Below, piece by piece: positions 1-9,429 of a DNA stretch of 64,000 nucleotides; positions within the stretch are counted from its first letter, which is position 1, and every line of letters begins with the position of its first letter. The DNA is from Mercurialis annua (Eukaryota > Streptophyta > Magnoliopsida > Malpighiales > Euphorbiaceae): positions 40,329,001 through 40,393,000 of the forward strand of contig NC_065577.1 in NCBI RefSeq assembly GCF_937616625.2, in the 5' to 3' direction. The notes below the pieces were generated by a model. That model was not told where the DNA came from and made no database searches. It was given only the letters and a program-made list of their open reading frames with translations. A program made the position numbers and the translations under genes.

Positions 1-1549
1 CTCCTTTATTTACGTTATTTTAATTTCATAGAAAATAATAAATAGACAATTGTTTTTCATTTTTTTGATGGATTAAAATTTATCACGAAACGCAATTCAA
101 TTATCAAGAAGCGAAGATAGATTTAAGATTTTTCAATAACAAAATGGATTCGTTTATGAGTTATACTAATTTTATGTATTTTTTATTGTTAGTCTTTTTT
201 ATGAATGTTTTATTTGTCCTTTCTTTATGAAAGATCTGTTGTCCTTTCTCTGTGAAAGGTTTGCTTTCTTTTTTTAAAAGGAGTTATCAAGTGTTGTTTG
301 AATCAGATGCTGTAAGTTTGCGGGTGATTGGAGAAATTTGAACGAAGAGTGATTAAAGATTACACTTAATTCGCGAAACAGTTAGTAATTTATTTTTATT
401 TTCATAAGTAAGATCTGCGAATCAAGTAGTATGTTATCTGTTCCATGTCAGGTCATCGAGTTTAGTTTTCAAATTATCTCGAGTTTCTTACAAATGTAAT
501 GTTTTATAGTCAATTTAATGAGATCCGATGAATTTAAAAAAAAAAACTACTCCATTCATAAAGTAAAGAATAGCTATTTCATTCCGTGCTGTTCTATTTT
601 TTTACCATTCCATTTCATAAATCAAATATAGTCTTATCAGAATTGTGAAATCTATAAATATTAGATAAATAGAATAAAATAAAACAGAATGGATTTAGAT
701 CAATTAAAACTTGGGTTTTTAAAATTTCGATAAATATAAGCTAGGTATTTGAGTTATAGTTTAAATGATATAAACACTAAGTAAAATTATTATAGATTGT
801 GAGTTTAACAAACGTTTTCTTTTGTTAATTATCAAAAGAAATATTTGATCATCTTTAAAGTATCAAGTCAATTTTTATCACTAAATTTTAAAAATTTAAA
901 TTTGAATATATATGGTTAGAAAGTTCTAAATAAAACTTTAATCCTTGTGTAGTAAACTCAATATATGCTCTACATGCAAGAATCACCACCACTCTCTCGT
1001 CGGACACTTACCCCACAAACATAGGACATGTCCTATCCAAGCCACAGGATCGCCCATCATTTCAGTTTTTGATTTTTGAACTACCCAATCATGGGTCTTT
1101 GCTCATACAATCATAGAAGATGAAATGTACACCGTAGGATGGTCTTACTTCAAACAAGGTTAGACCCATCAAGTGATTAAGGAGGAGGACACGTAGTATT
1201 AATTAGACGCCCCTCCTTTAGTATTTTAGAGGGGCCGGCCAAAGATTTAGGTTTTGTGGCCAAATTTTGTGGTTTTACGGATCCGTACTGTAAGGACTGG
1301 TTAAGAAAATAATTGGGTTTTACAACAAAAATGTTGTATAAATTTCCCTCTCATTGATTAAATATCAGCAAATTTAAATAGATAGTAAATACAACTAATA
1401 TGTACACAACAAATTGATATAAATGTTTCTTTAATCATTATCTTCTTTTTTTTTTTTATAATTTAATGAGGTGTCATGAACAGAGCTCAACTATAAAACG
1501 ACAACTTTAAATTTTCTATATTCACATTAATTTTTGTTCGAGTCGGATA
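1..1549. other. AT-rich flank left of the retrotransposon, no gene seen
   Basis: No long open frame, RNA gene or clear repeat is visible here. Most is strongly AT-rich. About 960-1300 is less so and has CCACC, GGCC and ACGT-containing stretches that could be promoter or untranslated sequence, but no coding exon can be supported. The retrotransposon inserted at its right end. Confidence 0.6.
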
Positions 1550-1554
1550 GGTCT
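1550..1554. repeat. Left target-site duplication of the LTR element
   Basis: GGTCT directly abuts the TGATAACG start of the 5' LTR. The same five bases follow the CATCA end of the 3' LTR. A 5-bp duplication is normal for Ty3/gypsy integrases. Confidence 0.9.
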
Positions 1555-2315
1555 TGATAACGTAGCACATCTAGTAGGGGCGAAGCAACCTCGCCAGGAA
1601 CGAATATCACTAAGTCAAGCATTTCACCGACCTGGTAACAATGTCCGACCTTCTTGAAACCACAGAACGCATGACTTGGGGGGTCACCGGATCGATGGGA
1701 ATTCAAACATCATCCGAGACAATCATGCCTGATAAGGTCGGACCAAGAATCTTACCCGAGCTCTGACGTATGTTCAACTCAGATCTGAGCCGAGCTCCGA
1801 GCTCCTAAGCCCGAAAGATTGGACCATCTGGTTCGAGCTCTGGGCTGCTCCAGATACGGGAATTATGATAACTTGACTCCCAAGTTATCCGGGCTCCGAG
1901 GTTCCGTCCAAAGAGCGCTCACTCGTGTACCAGATCCTGGGACCACAGAAGATCTTCTGACAGGTACGTGAGGAATGTTCCCTCTGACACACCTAACAAC
2001 CCGTGCCTCCCGCAGGGATATTCTACCACGTCAGCATAACTGATTTCTGGGACCACTGGGCTCACAGCCTGCCAGCAAGGCAGGTTTGTCCTTAAACCCT
2101 AACTATAAATAGAGGGTTTAAGGACAAACCCTAGGTAATTTCTCTTTTTCTCAACTGAAAACTCACTCTTTTCTCTTCTTCTTCTTCCTCTACCGCTATA
2201 CCTTACTTGAGCGTCGGAGCGAACGTCCGGTGACCCCCACCGGAGTTCCTTCTGACCTCTGTTTGCTTGTGGTGTGCAGGTCACTACAGCTCGGATCTAT
2301 TTTGGTGATTCATCA
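1555..2315 (+). repeat. 5' LTR (761 bp)
   Basis: It starts TGATAACG and ends GATTCATCA, giving the usual TG...CA ends. It matches 12684-13444 at a constant offset of 11129 bases, and I found no difference on reading both. It carries a TATA box at 2104-2111 inside a perfect palindrome, then a pyrimidine-rich stretch (about 2140-2200) where transcription probably starts. GC content is well above the flanking DNA. Confidence 0.95.
2083..2130 (+). promoter_or_regulatory. LTR core promoter: TATA box in the loop of an 18-bp palindrome
   Basis: Perfect 18-base inverted arms lie at 2083-2100 and 2113-2130, separated by a 12-base spacer that holds TATAAATA (2104-2111). The left arm ends in AAACCCT, so arm plus spacer also form a telo-box-like AAACCCTAA. 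By normal spacing, transcription would start near 2135, just after the right arm. The same structure is in the 3' LTR at 13212-13259. The palindrome is read directly; its effect on promoter use is unknown. Confidence 0.85.
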
Positions 2316-2317
2316 CT

Positions 2318-2335
2318 TGGCGCCGTCTGTGGGAA
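2318..2335 (+). other. Primer binding site
   Basis: TGGCGCCGTCTGTGGGAA begins two bases after the 5' LTR. Its first nine bases, TGGCGCCGT, fit the 3' end of plant tRNA-Asp as used by related Ty3/gypsy elements; beyond that the match to tRNA looks poor. The exact tRNA is inferred. Confidence 0.75.
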
Positions 2336-2403
2336 TTCGTTTTGTATTCCCTTGTTCTACTCTGGTTCTCTTGACATTGCTGATCAGATCTTGACAAAGA
2401 ACG

Positions 2404-5400
2404 ATGGCTGATGATCCTGTTTTGGACAGGGTAGATCCTCTGGGAACTACGGTTGTCGACGCTAACTTGGTTGGTGGAGTCTCTGCTAGTGGTCGGACCT
2501 CTGTGATCACTGGCTTAACTCCTCCAGCGAATGCTCAGATGGGAGGATCCAGGGCCTCCGGCAGTGGAGCTGGATTTGTGCCTCTATATGGGTTGGAAAA
2601 CTATCCAAGGGCGAACCCTTTTGCTTCAGATCCAAGTCACACCCACTTATCAACCCCAGGAACCACCGTGCCTCAGAGTTTCCTCCACAATACCTTGTCT
2701 CCCACTCAACTCAACTTCCCGGTAGACGCTACACTGGTGGCTACGGGAACGGGAACAACTTCTGGGCAGGATATACCTCCGGCGGTCTTACAAGCTCAAG
2801 AATATTTAGAATACATGGCTCGCCAGCTGCACCAGGCGCAGCAGATGCACTTTGCAGTCATGTCCCAGTATTACCCAAGTTACAATCCCTCGGCCACCCC
2901 TGTGGCCCCGCCGCCCCGAGCTGCTGAGTTTCAGGATGGTCGTCTTCCGAGAGAAGAAGGTCGGAGCGACCACCCACGACCCAGACCTAGGGGTCCTACA
3001 GAGCACCAAGCACCCAGAGGCGAAGATCATCGTGACACTAATCTGCCGAGAGACGAAGGTCGGCACGATCGCCCTTTTCCGAGAGATGAAGGTCGGAATG
3101 ATCCTCCTCCTCCTCGAAGGGAGGGGGTGCAAGACGAGAATCTACCACCGGGGACACAGCGCGGAGACGCTGGTTTGGGGAGGGGAGACCCAGACCCGGA
3201 GGCAGATCCTCTGCGGACCGCGAGAGCAGGAGTTCCACCGGTCAGGAGGAACGGGGCCGAAAGTGTTCACAGCTCGGGGGCAGCATCTCAGCATCAGAAA
3301 ACTTTGCATGACGAAGTTACTCGTCTAGTCCAGGCCGAGCTGGACAGGCATAAAGGGCACAAGGCAGAATCTCGACCTTTTACTACCTGTGGCATTGCTA
3401 GCCCTTTGTCAAAGGCTATATGGGATGACCCATTTCCAGATAAGTTTAAATATCCGCCCATTGACAGATATAACGGTAAATCCGACCCGATGACTCATTT
3501 AAGTTGTTTTCAGGTTGCCATGGGAGTTCAAAGTGTCTCGGACGCAACAGTGTGCAAAGTGTTCCCCTCGACGTTGAGCGATGCGGCGCAAAAGTGGTAC
3601 CAGAACCTCAAGGAAGGCTCTATTACTAGTTTCAGGGAGCTTGCTATGGCTTTCAAAACTCATTTTGCCCCGAGCATCGAACGAAAGAAAAGATCCAGTG
3701 ATTTGAAGAAGTGTTTTCAAAAACCGGGAGAAAGTTTAAAAGCGTATATTGCTCGGTTCAATGCCGAGGCAATCATGATAGAAGATTTGAACGATGATAC
3801 CGCCATCGATGCTATGAAAGATAACACCAGCATGCAAGTCTTCCGAGACAGCCTGATCACCAACCCGGTTGACACTTACACCGAGTTGATGGACAGGGCT
3901 TGGAATTATATCAATCTTGACGAGGAAAGGCAGAGGAAGTCTTACGGGACGGCTAGCCCGGTTCCCAGCAAAACGCAGAATACTCAGGGATCTAACCGTA
4001 ACCAAGATCGGTACCGACCTCTGAACGAAACTTCGGGGTACAGAGGTAACAAACCATTCAATGCTCAGACCAGTCCGCCGAGTACGGGGCCTGGTACTAA
4101 GCCAAGTTTCAGTATTGGAGGAGGAACGGAAGGATATGTAGACCGAGCAGGAGTGCCGAGACAGTATGTACCACTCAATACTCCGAGGGAACAAATTCTA
4201 TCCTGGATCAAGCACAACAACGAAGAGATTCGTTACCCGCCGAGGCTAGTAAAAGATGGAGACCGATCCAAGTTCTGTGATTTTCATGATGGTTATGGCC
4301 ATGAAACAGAGGAGTGCGGACGTTTGCGGAGTGAAATAGACAAGTTGGTCTGTCAGGGGCGATTACAACATTTTGTTGTGGCCAAGGAGGGCCAAGACCG
4401 AGGAAATACGAGGGTCAACTCGGTCAGGTCGGAGCCCGGGGGGAGTAGGGAGGCCCAATCCCCATCAAAGAAAACACAAGTCACGGGGGTAATTAACACA
4501 ATCTCGGGAGGAACCTCAGAGTCCGAATATGGTCGCAAGCGCAGAAAGAAAAAGCAAAAGATGGTCATGTCAGTATCTACCGGGACGCCATGGCCTAACA
4601 TTGTTTTCGGGCCAGAGGATGCGAAAGGAGTAGATTTTCCTCATGAAGACGCTTTGATTGTATCCGCCATCATTGGATCGAAATGGGTAAAACGATTGTT
4701 GGTAGACGATGGAAGCTCGGTTAACTTGTTGACTCTGTCAGTCTTTTTGACGATGGGAGGATCCAAGACTGACCTCAAGCCTGTGAACATTCCTCTCCTG
4801 GGGCTGGGGGGAGCTCCGGTTACCCCAGAAGGCATGGTCGAGCTGGATCTAGAGCTCGGCATCGAAATACCTCAGGAGGACGGAACAGAGGGAATCCTGG
4901 CGGAACCAACACGGAAGGTACGTTCACTGTTCATGATAGTTGACATGCCTCTTGCTTATAATGGTATTCTTGGTAGACCTATGTTGTATAGCACAGGTGC
5001 AGTGACTAGCATTCGTTACTTGATGATGAAAATCCCAGTGGAAAACGAGGTCATAACTATCAGGGGAAACCAAACCCTATCTAGGCAATGTTACATGGCC
5101 ACTATGGGCAGCACGGTGGAAACGATGAACATCGATACACCCGAGCTGCTCATCAGAGAGAAAAAAGCTCAGAAACCCCGAGAAAACTTAGAAACGATTG
5201 AACTTACAGAGGGATCCGAGATGTATGTAAAGCTGGGGGTAGACTGGCCAGACGAGCATCGGGAAGCTATCATAGCTCGGATAAAACAGTATGTGGAAGA
5301 GTTTACCAACAAGCCAGAGGATATTGGGGGGGTAGACCCTAAGATCATCTCGCACAAGTTAAACGTGGATGCGAAGTGCAAGCCTGTCAAGCAAAAGAAA

Positions 5401-8397
5401 AGAACTTTCTCTCTAGAGAAACAGATTGCTATCCGAGACGAAGTGGAGAAGCTCTTGAAAGCCGGGTTCATCAGGAAAGTAGACTACCCTGAATGGCTGG
5501 CTAATGTAGTCTTGATCAAGAAGTCCAACGGTAGATGGAGGCTTTGTATAGATTTCACTGATCTAAACAATGCCTGCCCAAAGGACAGTTTTCCTCTGCC
5601 CAACATTGACCAACTGGTGGACGCGACGTGCGGGTTTGCGGTCTATGCATTCTTAGATGCTTCTCAGGGATATCACCAGATCCCGATGAGTAAAGATGAC
5701 GAAGAAAAAACAGCTTTCACAACGGATCTGGGGACCTATTGCTACAAGAAGATGCCTTTTGGTTTGAAAAATGCTGGGGCAACCTATCAAAGACTCATGA
5801 ATCATGTTTTTAAAGATCAACTGGGCAAAAATGTCGAGGTTTATGTGGATGACATAGTCGTGAAATCTAAAGGGATCGAGGAACACGCAGGGGACCTGGC
5901 AGAAACTTTTGAAAAGCTGAAGGGTTTTAACCTCAAGCTGAATCCAGAAAAGTGTGTTTTCGCAGTCCGCTCTGGGAAATTTCTAGGGCACCTCATCTCG
6001 GAGAAGGGCATCGAGGCCAATCCGGAAAAAATCGAGGCAGTAATGAGCATGAAAGCACCCAGCTCGGTGAAGGAGGTACAAAAGTTGAACGGAAGAGTAA
6101 CGGCATTGGGCAGATTCATGAGTTGCTCGGCCAAACGATGTTTGCCATTTTTCAAAATCCTGAAGAATACAAAGAATTTCAAGTGGACAGAGGAGTGTAA
6201 CGCAGCTTTTGAAGAGCTGAAGGTTTACCTCAGCACACCCCCGGTGCTGGGTAGACCTGAGCCTGGGGAAATCTTATACTTGTATCTCTCGGTGAATGAC
6301 GAGACAGCAGCAGCAGTCCTGGTGAAGGAGGATAAGGGTCTGCAAACCCCAGTGTACTATCTCAGCAGGGTCTTGAAAGGCCCGGAGGTCAGATACCCAA
6401 AAATCGAGAAATTTGCTTTGGCTTTGAAGGTGGCGGCTGAAAAGCTAAGGAGATATTTTGAGGCTCACATCATTGTAGTACGTACGAACCAACCTCTGAG
6501 AAAAGCATTGCAGAGGCCAGAGATGTCGGGACGGCTGGTCAGCTGGTCGGTCCAGCTGGGAGGATATGACATCCGGTATGAACCAAGACCGGCTCTGAAA
6601 GCACAAGTATTGGCAGATTTCATAGCTGAGACTACTGCAAGCGACCAACCCGAAGAACCTGATGAACAACTTCTACGGTGGGTCTTAGAAGTTGACGGGG
6701 CATCAAATCTAGATGGATCAGGGGCAGGCGTAGTCTTGAAAGGCCCTCACGGAGTCACACTCCGAAGCTCGGTAAAATTCGATTTCCCGGCATCCAACAA
6801 TGCCGCGGAGTATGAGGCTCTGTTGATCGGATTGAGAATGGTAAACGTGGTCAAGGCCGAGCACGTAACAATAAGAAGTGATTCTCAGTTAGTTGTTTGT
6901 CAAACTCTGGGTACTTTTGAAGCTCGGGATTCGGAAATGAGGAGATACGTAGACAGAGTCAAGTTCTTCTTAAACAAGATTCAGGAGCTCGGAGGAAAAT
7001 GGGTAATAGAGCAAGTTCCTCGTCTGGAAAATCAAGAGGCCGATGTTTTGGCCAAAGCAGCAACAGTGAACGAAAAGATACCAGGAGTCCATTTCTCTGT
7101 TCAAGAGCATTCCAGTATCGACAACTATGAAACCATTTTTCTAACTCAGCCTTTGGAAAACTGGATGCAAGGTATAGCCCACTACCTGATGGATGGAACT
7201 CTGCCAGAAGACAGAGATAAAGCCTACAAAATCTTGCGACAAGCTCCGTACTACGCGTTCCTCGACGGAGTCTTGTACAGAAAGTCATTCACCCACCCGT
7301 GGTCGAGATGCTTGACAGCGGAGGAAGGAGAGTATGTGTTGAGAGAGATACATGAGGGTATTTGCGGAGCACACATAGCTCCTCGCATGTTGGCCAAGAA
7401 AGCAGTGTTGCAGGGCTACTACTGGCCCCTGATGGTTAAGCAAGCAGAGGAGATAGTAAAGAAGTGTGAGAACTGCCAGAGACACCAGAATATCCGACAT
7501 GCTCCTACTACTGAGCAGTGTCCTATCACAAGTCCTTGGCCATTTGCAACTTGGGGAATTGACATCCTAGGTCCTTTCACGCCAACCACGGGGCAGAAAA
7601 AATTCTTGATAGTGGCAGTAGATCACTTCACAAAATGGCTTGAGGTAGAGGCAGTGAGCACCATCACGGAAGCTCGGATCCGAGACTTCTTCTGGAGGCA
7701 AATTGTGTGTCGCTTCGGTATACCCAGAGCTTTGGTCACCGACAACGGAAAACAGTTCAACTGTCGAGCTTTCAAAGAATTCTGCAACGACTTGCACATC
7801 GACCTGCGTTTCACTTCAGTAGTTCACCCGCAGAGCAATGGGATGACCGAAGTAACCAACCGGACGATCCTAAAAGGGCTCAAGGCCAGGCTAGGGGAGT
7901 TCGACAGACAGTGGCTGGAAGAGCTACCGAAGGTCATATGGGCTTACAGAACCACGCCAAGGGCAGGCACAGGAGAAACCCCGTTTTCTCTAACATATGG
8001 GTGCGAGGCAATGATACCGGTGGAAATCGGGATGCCAACTCTAAGGGTCCAGTTCTTCGATGAGGCTAAGAACGAGGAAGAACAGAAATTATGCTTAGAC
8101 CTGCTGGAAGAGCGAAGAGAACAGGCAGCGCTCAGAATCGAAGCATACAAGCAAAGAATGGCCAAGTATCATAACAAGAGAGTTAAACCCTTGAGTTTCC
8201 AAGTCGGCGATCTGGTCCTACGACGGGCAGATATTGCTAAGGGAAATGCTGGAGTGGGAAAGCTCGAACCTAACTGGGAAGGCCCCTATCGAGTCACTGA
8301 GGTCGGACGAGCAGGAGCTTATAAAATAGCACACATGTCGGGCAGAGTGCTCCCGCGAACTTGGAACTCCCAGGTTCTTCGGAAATACTATCAGTAG
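2404..8397 (+). CDS. Gag-Pol polyprotein of the Tat-type retrotransposon
   Basis: A 1997-aa frame opens at the first ATG after the primer binding site. The N-terminal 340 residues are low-complexity and rich in Pro, Arg, Asp and Glu, with repeated PRDEGR-like units. The gag domain spans about 345-510. A knuckle-like CDFHDGYGHETEEC sits near 625. The protease site is the variant DDGSS near 767. Reverse transcriptase is about 1000-1200 with YVDD near 1145. The first RNase H (about 1290-1400) lacks expected acidic residues. An archaeal-type RNase H (about 1425-1550) keeps the D, E, D, D set in EVDGAS, NAAEYEAL, IRSDSQL and NQEADVLA. Integrase has the HHCC finger near 1650 and core residues in WGIDILG, VTDNGKQF and GMTEVTNR, then a C-terminal GDLVLRR...WEGPYRV segment. 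There is no stop or frameshift. The protein would form the particle, copy RNA to DNA and integrate it. Confidence 0.95.
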   Translation: MADDPVLDRVDPLGTTVVDANLVGGVSASGRTSVITGLTPPANAQMGGSRASGSGAGFVPLYGLENYPRANPFASDPSHTHLSTPGTTVPQSFLHNTLSPTQLNFPVDATLVATGTGTTSGQDIPPAVLQAQEYLEYMARQLHQAQQMHFAVMSQYYPSYNPSATPVAPPPRAAEFQDGRLPREEGRSDHPRPRPRGPTEHQAPRGEDHRDTNLPRDEGRHDRPFPRDEGRNDPPPPRREGVQDENLPPGTQRGDAGLGRGDPDPEADPLRTARAGVPPVRRNGAESVHSSGAASQHQKTLHDEVTRLVQAELDRHKGHKAESRPFTTCGIASPLSKAIWDDPFPDKFKYPPIDRYNGKSDPMTHLSCFQVAMGVQSVSDATVCKVFPSTLSDAAQKWYQNLKEGSITSFRELAMAFKTHFAPSIERKKRSSDLKKCFQKPGESLKAYIARFNAEAIMIEDLNDDTAIDAMKDNTSMQVFRDSLITNPVDTYTELMDRAWNYINLDEERQRKSYGTASPVPSKTQNTQGSNRNQDRYRPLNETSGYRGNKPFNAQTSPPSTGPGTKPSFSIGGGTEGYVDRAGVPRQYVPLNTPREQILSWIKHNNEEIRYPPRLVKDGDRSKFCDFHDGYGHETEECGRLRSEIDKLVCQGRLQHFVVAKEGQDRGNTRVNSVRSEPGGSREAQSPSKKTQVTGVINTISGGTSESEYGRKRRKKKQKMVMSVSTGTPWPNIVFGPEDAKGVDFPHEDALIVSAIIGSKWVKRLLVDDGSSVNLLTLSVFLTMGGSKTDLKPVNIPLLGLGGAPVTPEGMVELDLELGIEIPQEDGTEGILAEPTRKVRSLFMIVDMPLAYNGILGRPMLYSTGAVTSIRYLMMKIPVENEVITIRGNQTLSRQCYMATMGSTVETMNIDTPELLIREKKAQKPRENLETIELTEGSEMYVKLGVDWPDEHREAIIARIKQYVEEFTNKPEDIGGVDPKIISHKLNVDAKCKPVKQKKRTFSLEKQIAIRDEVEKLLKAGFIRKVDYPEWLANVVLIKKSNGRWRLCIDFTDLNNACPKDSFPLPNIDQLVDATCGFAVYAFLDASQGYHQIPMSKDDEEKTAFTTDLGTYCYKKMPFGLKNAGATYQRLMNHVFKDQLGKNVEVYVDDIVVKSKGIEEHAGDLAETFEKLKGFNLKLNPEKCVFAVRSGKFLGHLISEKGIEANPEKIEAVMSMKAPSSVKEVQKLNGRVTALGRFMSCSAKRCLPFFKILKNTKNFKWTEECNAAFEELKVYLSTPPVLGRPEPGEILYLYLSVNDETAAAVLVKEDKGLQTPVYYLSRVLKGPEVRYPKIEKFALALKVAAEKLRRYFEAHIIVVRTNQPLRKALQRPEMSGRLVSWSVQLGGYDIRYEPRPALKAQVLADFIAETTASDQPEEPDEQLLRWVLEVDGASNLDGSGAGVVLKGPHGVTLRSSVKFDFPASNNAAEYEALLIGLRMVNVVKAEHVTIRSDSQLVVCQTLGTFEARDSEMRRYVDRVKFFLNKIQELGGKWVIEQVPRLENQEADVLAKAATVNEKIPGVHFSVQEHSSIDNYETIFLTQPLENWMQGIAHYLMDGTLPEDRDKAYKILRQAPYYAFLDGVLYRKSFTHPWSRCLTAEEGEYVLREIHEGICGAHIAPRMLAKKAVLQGYYWPLMVKQAEEIVKKCENCQRHQNIRHAPTTEQCPITSPWPFATWGIDILGPFTPTTGQKKFLIVAVDHFTKWLEVEAVSTITEARIRDFFWRQIVCRFGIPRALVTDNGKQFNCRAFKEFCNDLHIDLRFTSVVHPQSNGMTEVTNRTILKGLKARLGEFDRQWLEELPKVIWAYRTTPRAGTGETPFSLTYGCEAMIPVEIGMPTLRVQFFDEAKNEEEQKLCLDLLEERREQAALRIEAYKQRMAKYHNKRVKPLSFQVGDLVLRRADIAKGNAGVGKLEPNWEGPYRVTEVGRAGAYKIAHMSGRVLPRTWNSQVLRKYYQ

Positions 8398-8436
8398 TTA
8401 CTTGTTTTCATTTTCGAGGTACCTAGGGGTTTTTTC

Positions 8437-8498
8437 ACTTATGTTTGAGTTAGGCTTTTGTAAAACTCAAACATAAGTTTTTCCCCTCAATGAATAAA
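8437..8498 (+). terminator. Hairpin and AATAAA just after gag-pol
   Basis: Perfect 15-base arms at 8437-8451 and 8464-8478 flank a 12-base loop, 40 bases after the gag-pol stop. AATAAA follows at 8493-8498. This arrangement could end or process a shorter sense transcript before the antisense gene. That role is inferred; only the inverted repeat and the AATAAA are seen. Confidence 0.4.
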
Positions 8499-8559
8499 AA
8501 AGATTAAAAAGAATTCATGTCTTTTTCAAAACCCGAGCACTTTACTCGGTAAAAAATCC

Positions 8560-8930
8560 ACGGGCTATGTGCCATCTACGGGCTATGTGCCATCTACGGG
8601 CTATGTGCCATCCACGGGCTATGTGCCATCTACGGGCTATGTGCCATCCACGGGCTATGTGCCATCCACGGGCTATGTGCCACCAGCGGGCTATGTGCCA
8701 TCTACGGGCTATGTGCCATCCACGGGCTATGTGCCATCCACGGGCTATGTGCCACCAGCGGGCTATGTGCCATCCACGGGCTATGTGCCATCTACGGGCT
8801 ATGTGCCACCAGCGGGCTATGTGCCATCTACGGGCTATGTGCCATCTACGGGCTATATGCCATCCACGGGCTATATGCCATCTACGGGCTGGGTGCCACC
8901 AACGGGCTGTATGCCGCCCGCGAGCTATGA
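8560..8930 (+). repeat. 18-bp minisatellite in the retrotransposon 3' region
   Basis: About 20 tandem copies of an 18-base unit close to GGGCTATGTGCCATCYAC, differing mainly at TCCAC, TCTAC and CCAGC variants and drifting toward the right end. Because the unit is a multiple of three and lacks stops, several frames stay open across the array, giving artificial hexapeptide repeats such as GYVPST and MCHLRA. Tandem arrays in this position are known in Tat elements and can seed genomic satellites. Confidence 0.95.
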
Positions 8931-9429
8931 CAATCCCGGGCCACCCAGACATAACAAGTTATCCACGCCGAGCAACTTAATCAAGCTCGACCTATGAACA
9001 ACTAAGAACTTACCCTAGCATTTTTTATCCCAATTCTAAGTCAAGAGCCCACGTATAAAAACAACATAGAAACTAGAAAATTTTTACTACTAGAAGGAAC
9101 TCGGAAACTAAGCTAAGTTAGCCATGAAAAAACTTCATTCAGAAAGATAACAGGCAAACCGGCAGGTAAAAAAACAAGATATATATACTAAGGTCAAAGT
9201 GACCAAACTTTGCAAAAATATGCCAAGCGTAACAAAGGAGCTCGGAGCTCAACATTACAAAAACAATGGAAAATTCATTCAGAAAAAACAAGTATACGAA
9301 AGGAAATATTCAAACTAGCAAAAAAAGCTCAAAGCTCAAACATCCCAAAAATTTACAAAGACAAGGAAAATTGTTCAAAACTATAAAACTAAAAACTAAA
9401 TTGTTCAACAATTACAAAAACAAATTGCC
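8931..9429. other. Spacer between minisatellite and antisense gene
   Basis: About 500 bases, A-rich toward the right, with no supported sense gene. The right part is the likely 3' UTR and polyadenylation region of the antisense gene, which ends at 9430. Confidence 0.6.

Noticed and set aside
2531..3328. Alternative-frame open reading frames over the gag N-terminus
   Set aside because: They are shadows of a GC-rich low-complexity coding stretch; the main frame has the recognised domains.
8542..8997. Long open frames on both strands with hexapeptide repeats, resembling a structural repeat protein or a CRISPR-like array
   Set aside because: They are by-products of the 18-base minisatellite, whose unit is a multiple of three and free of stops. 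There are no spacers, so it is not a CRISPR array.
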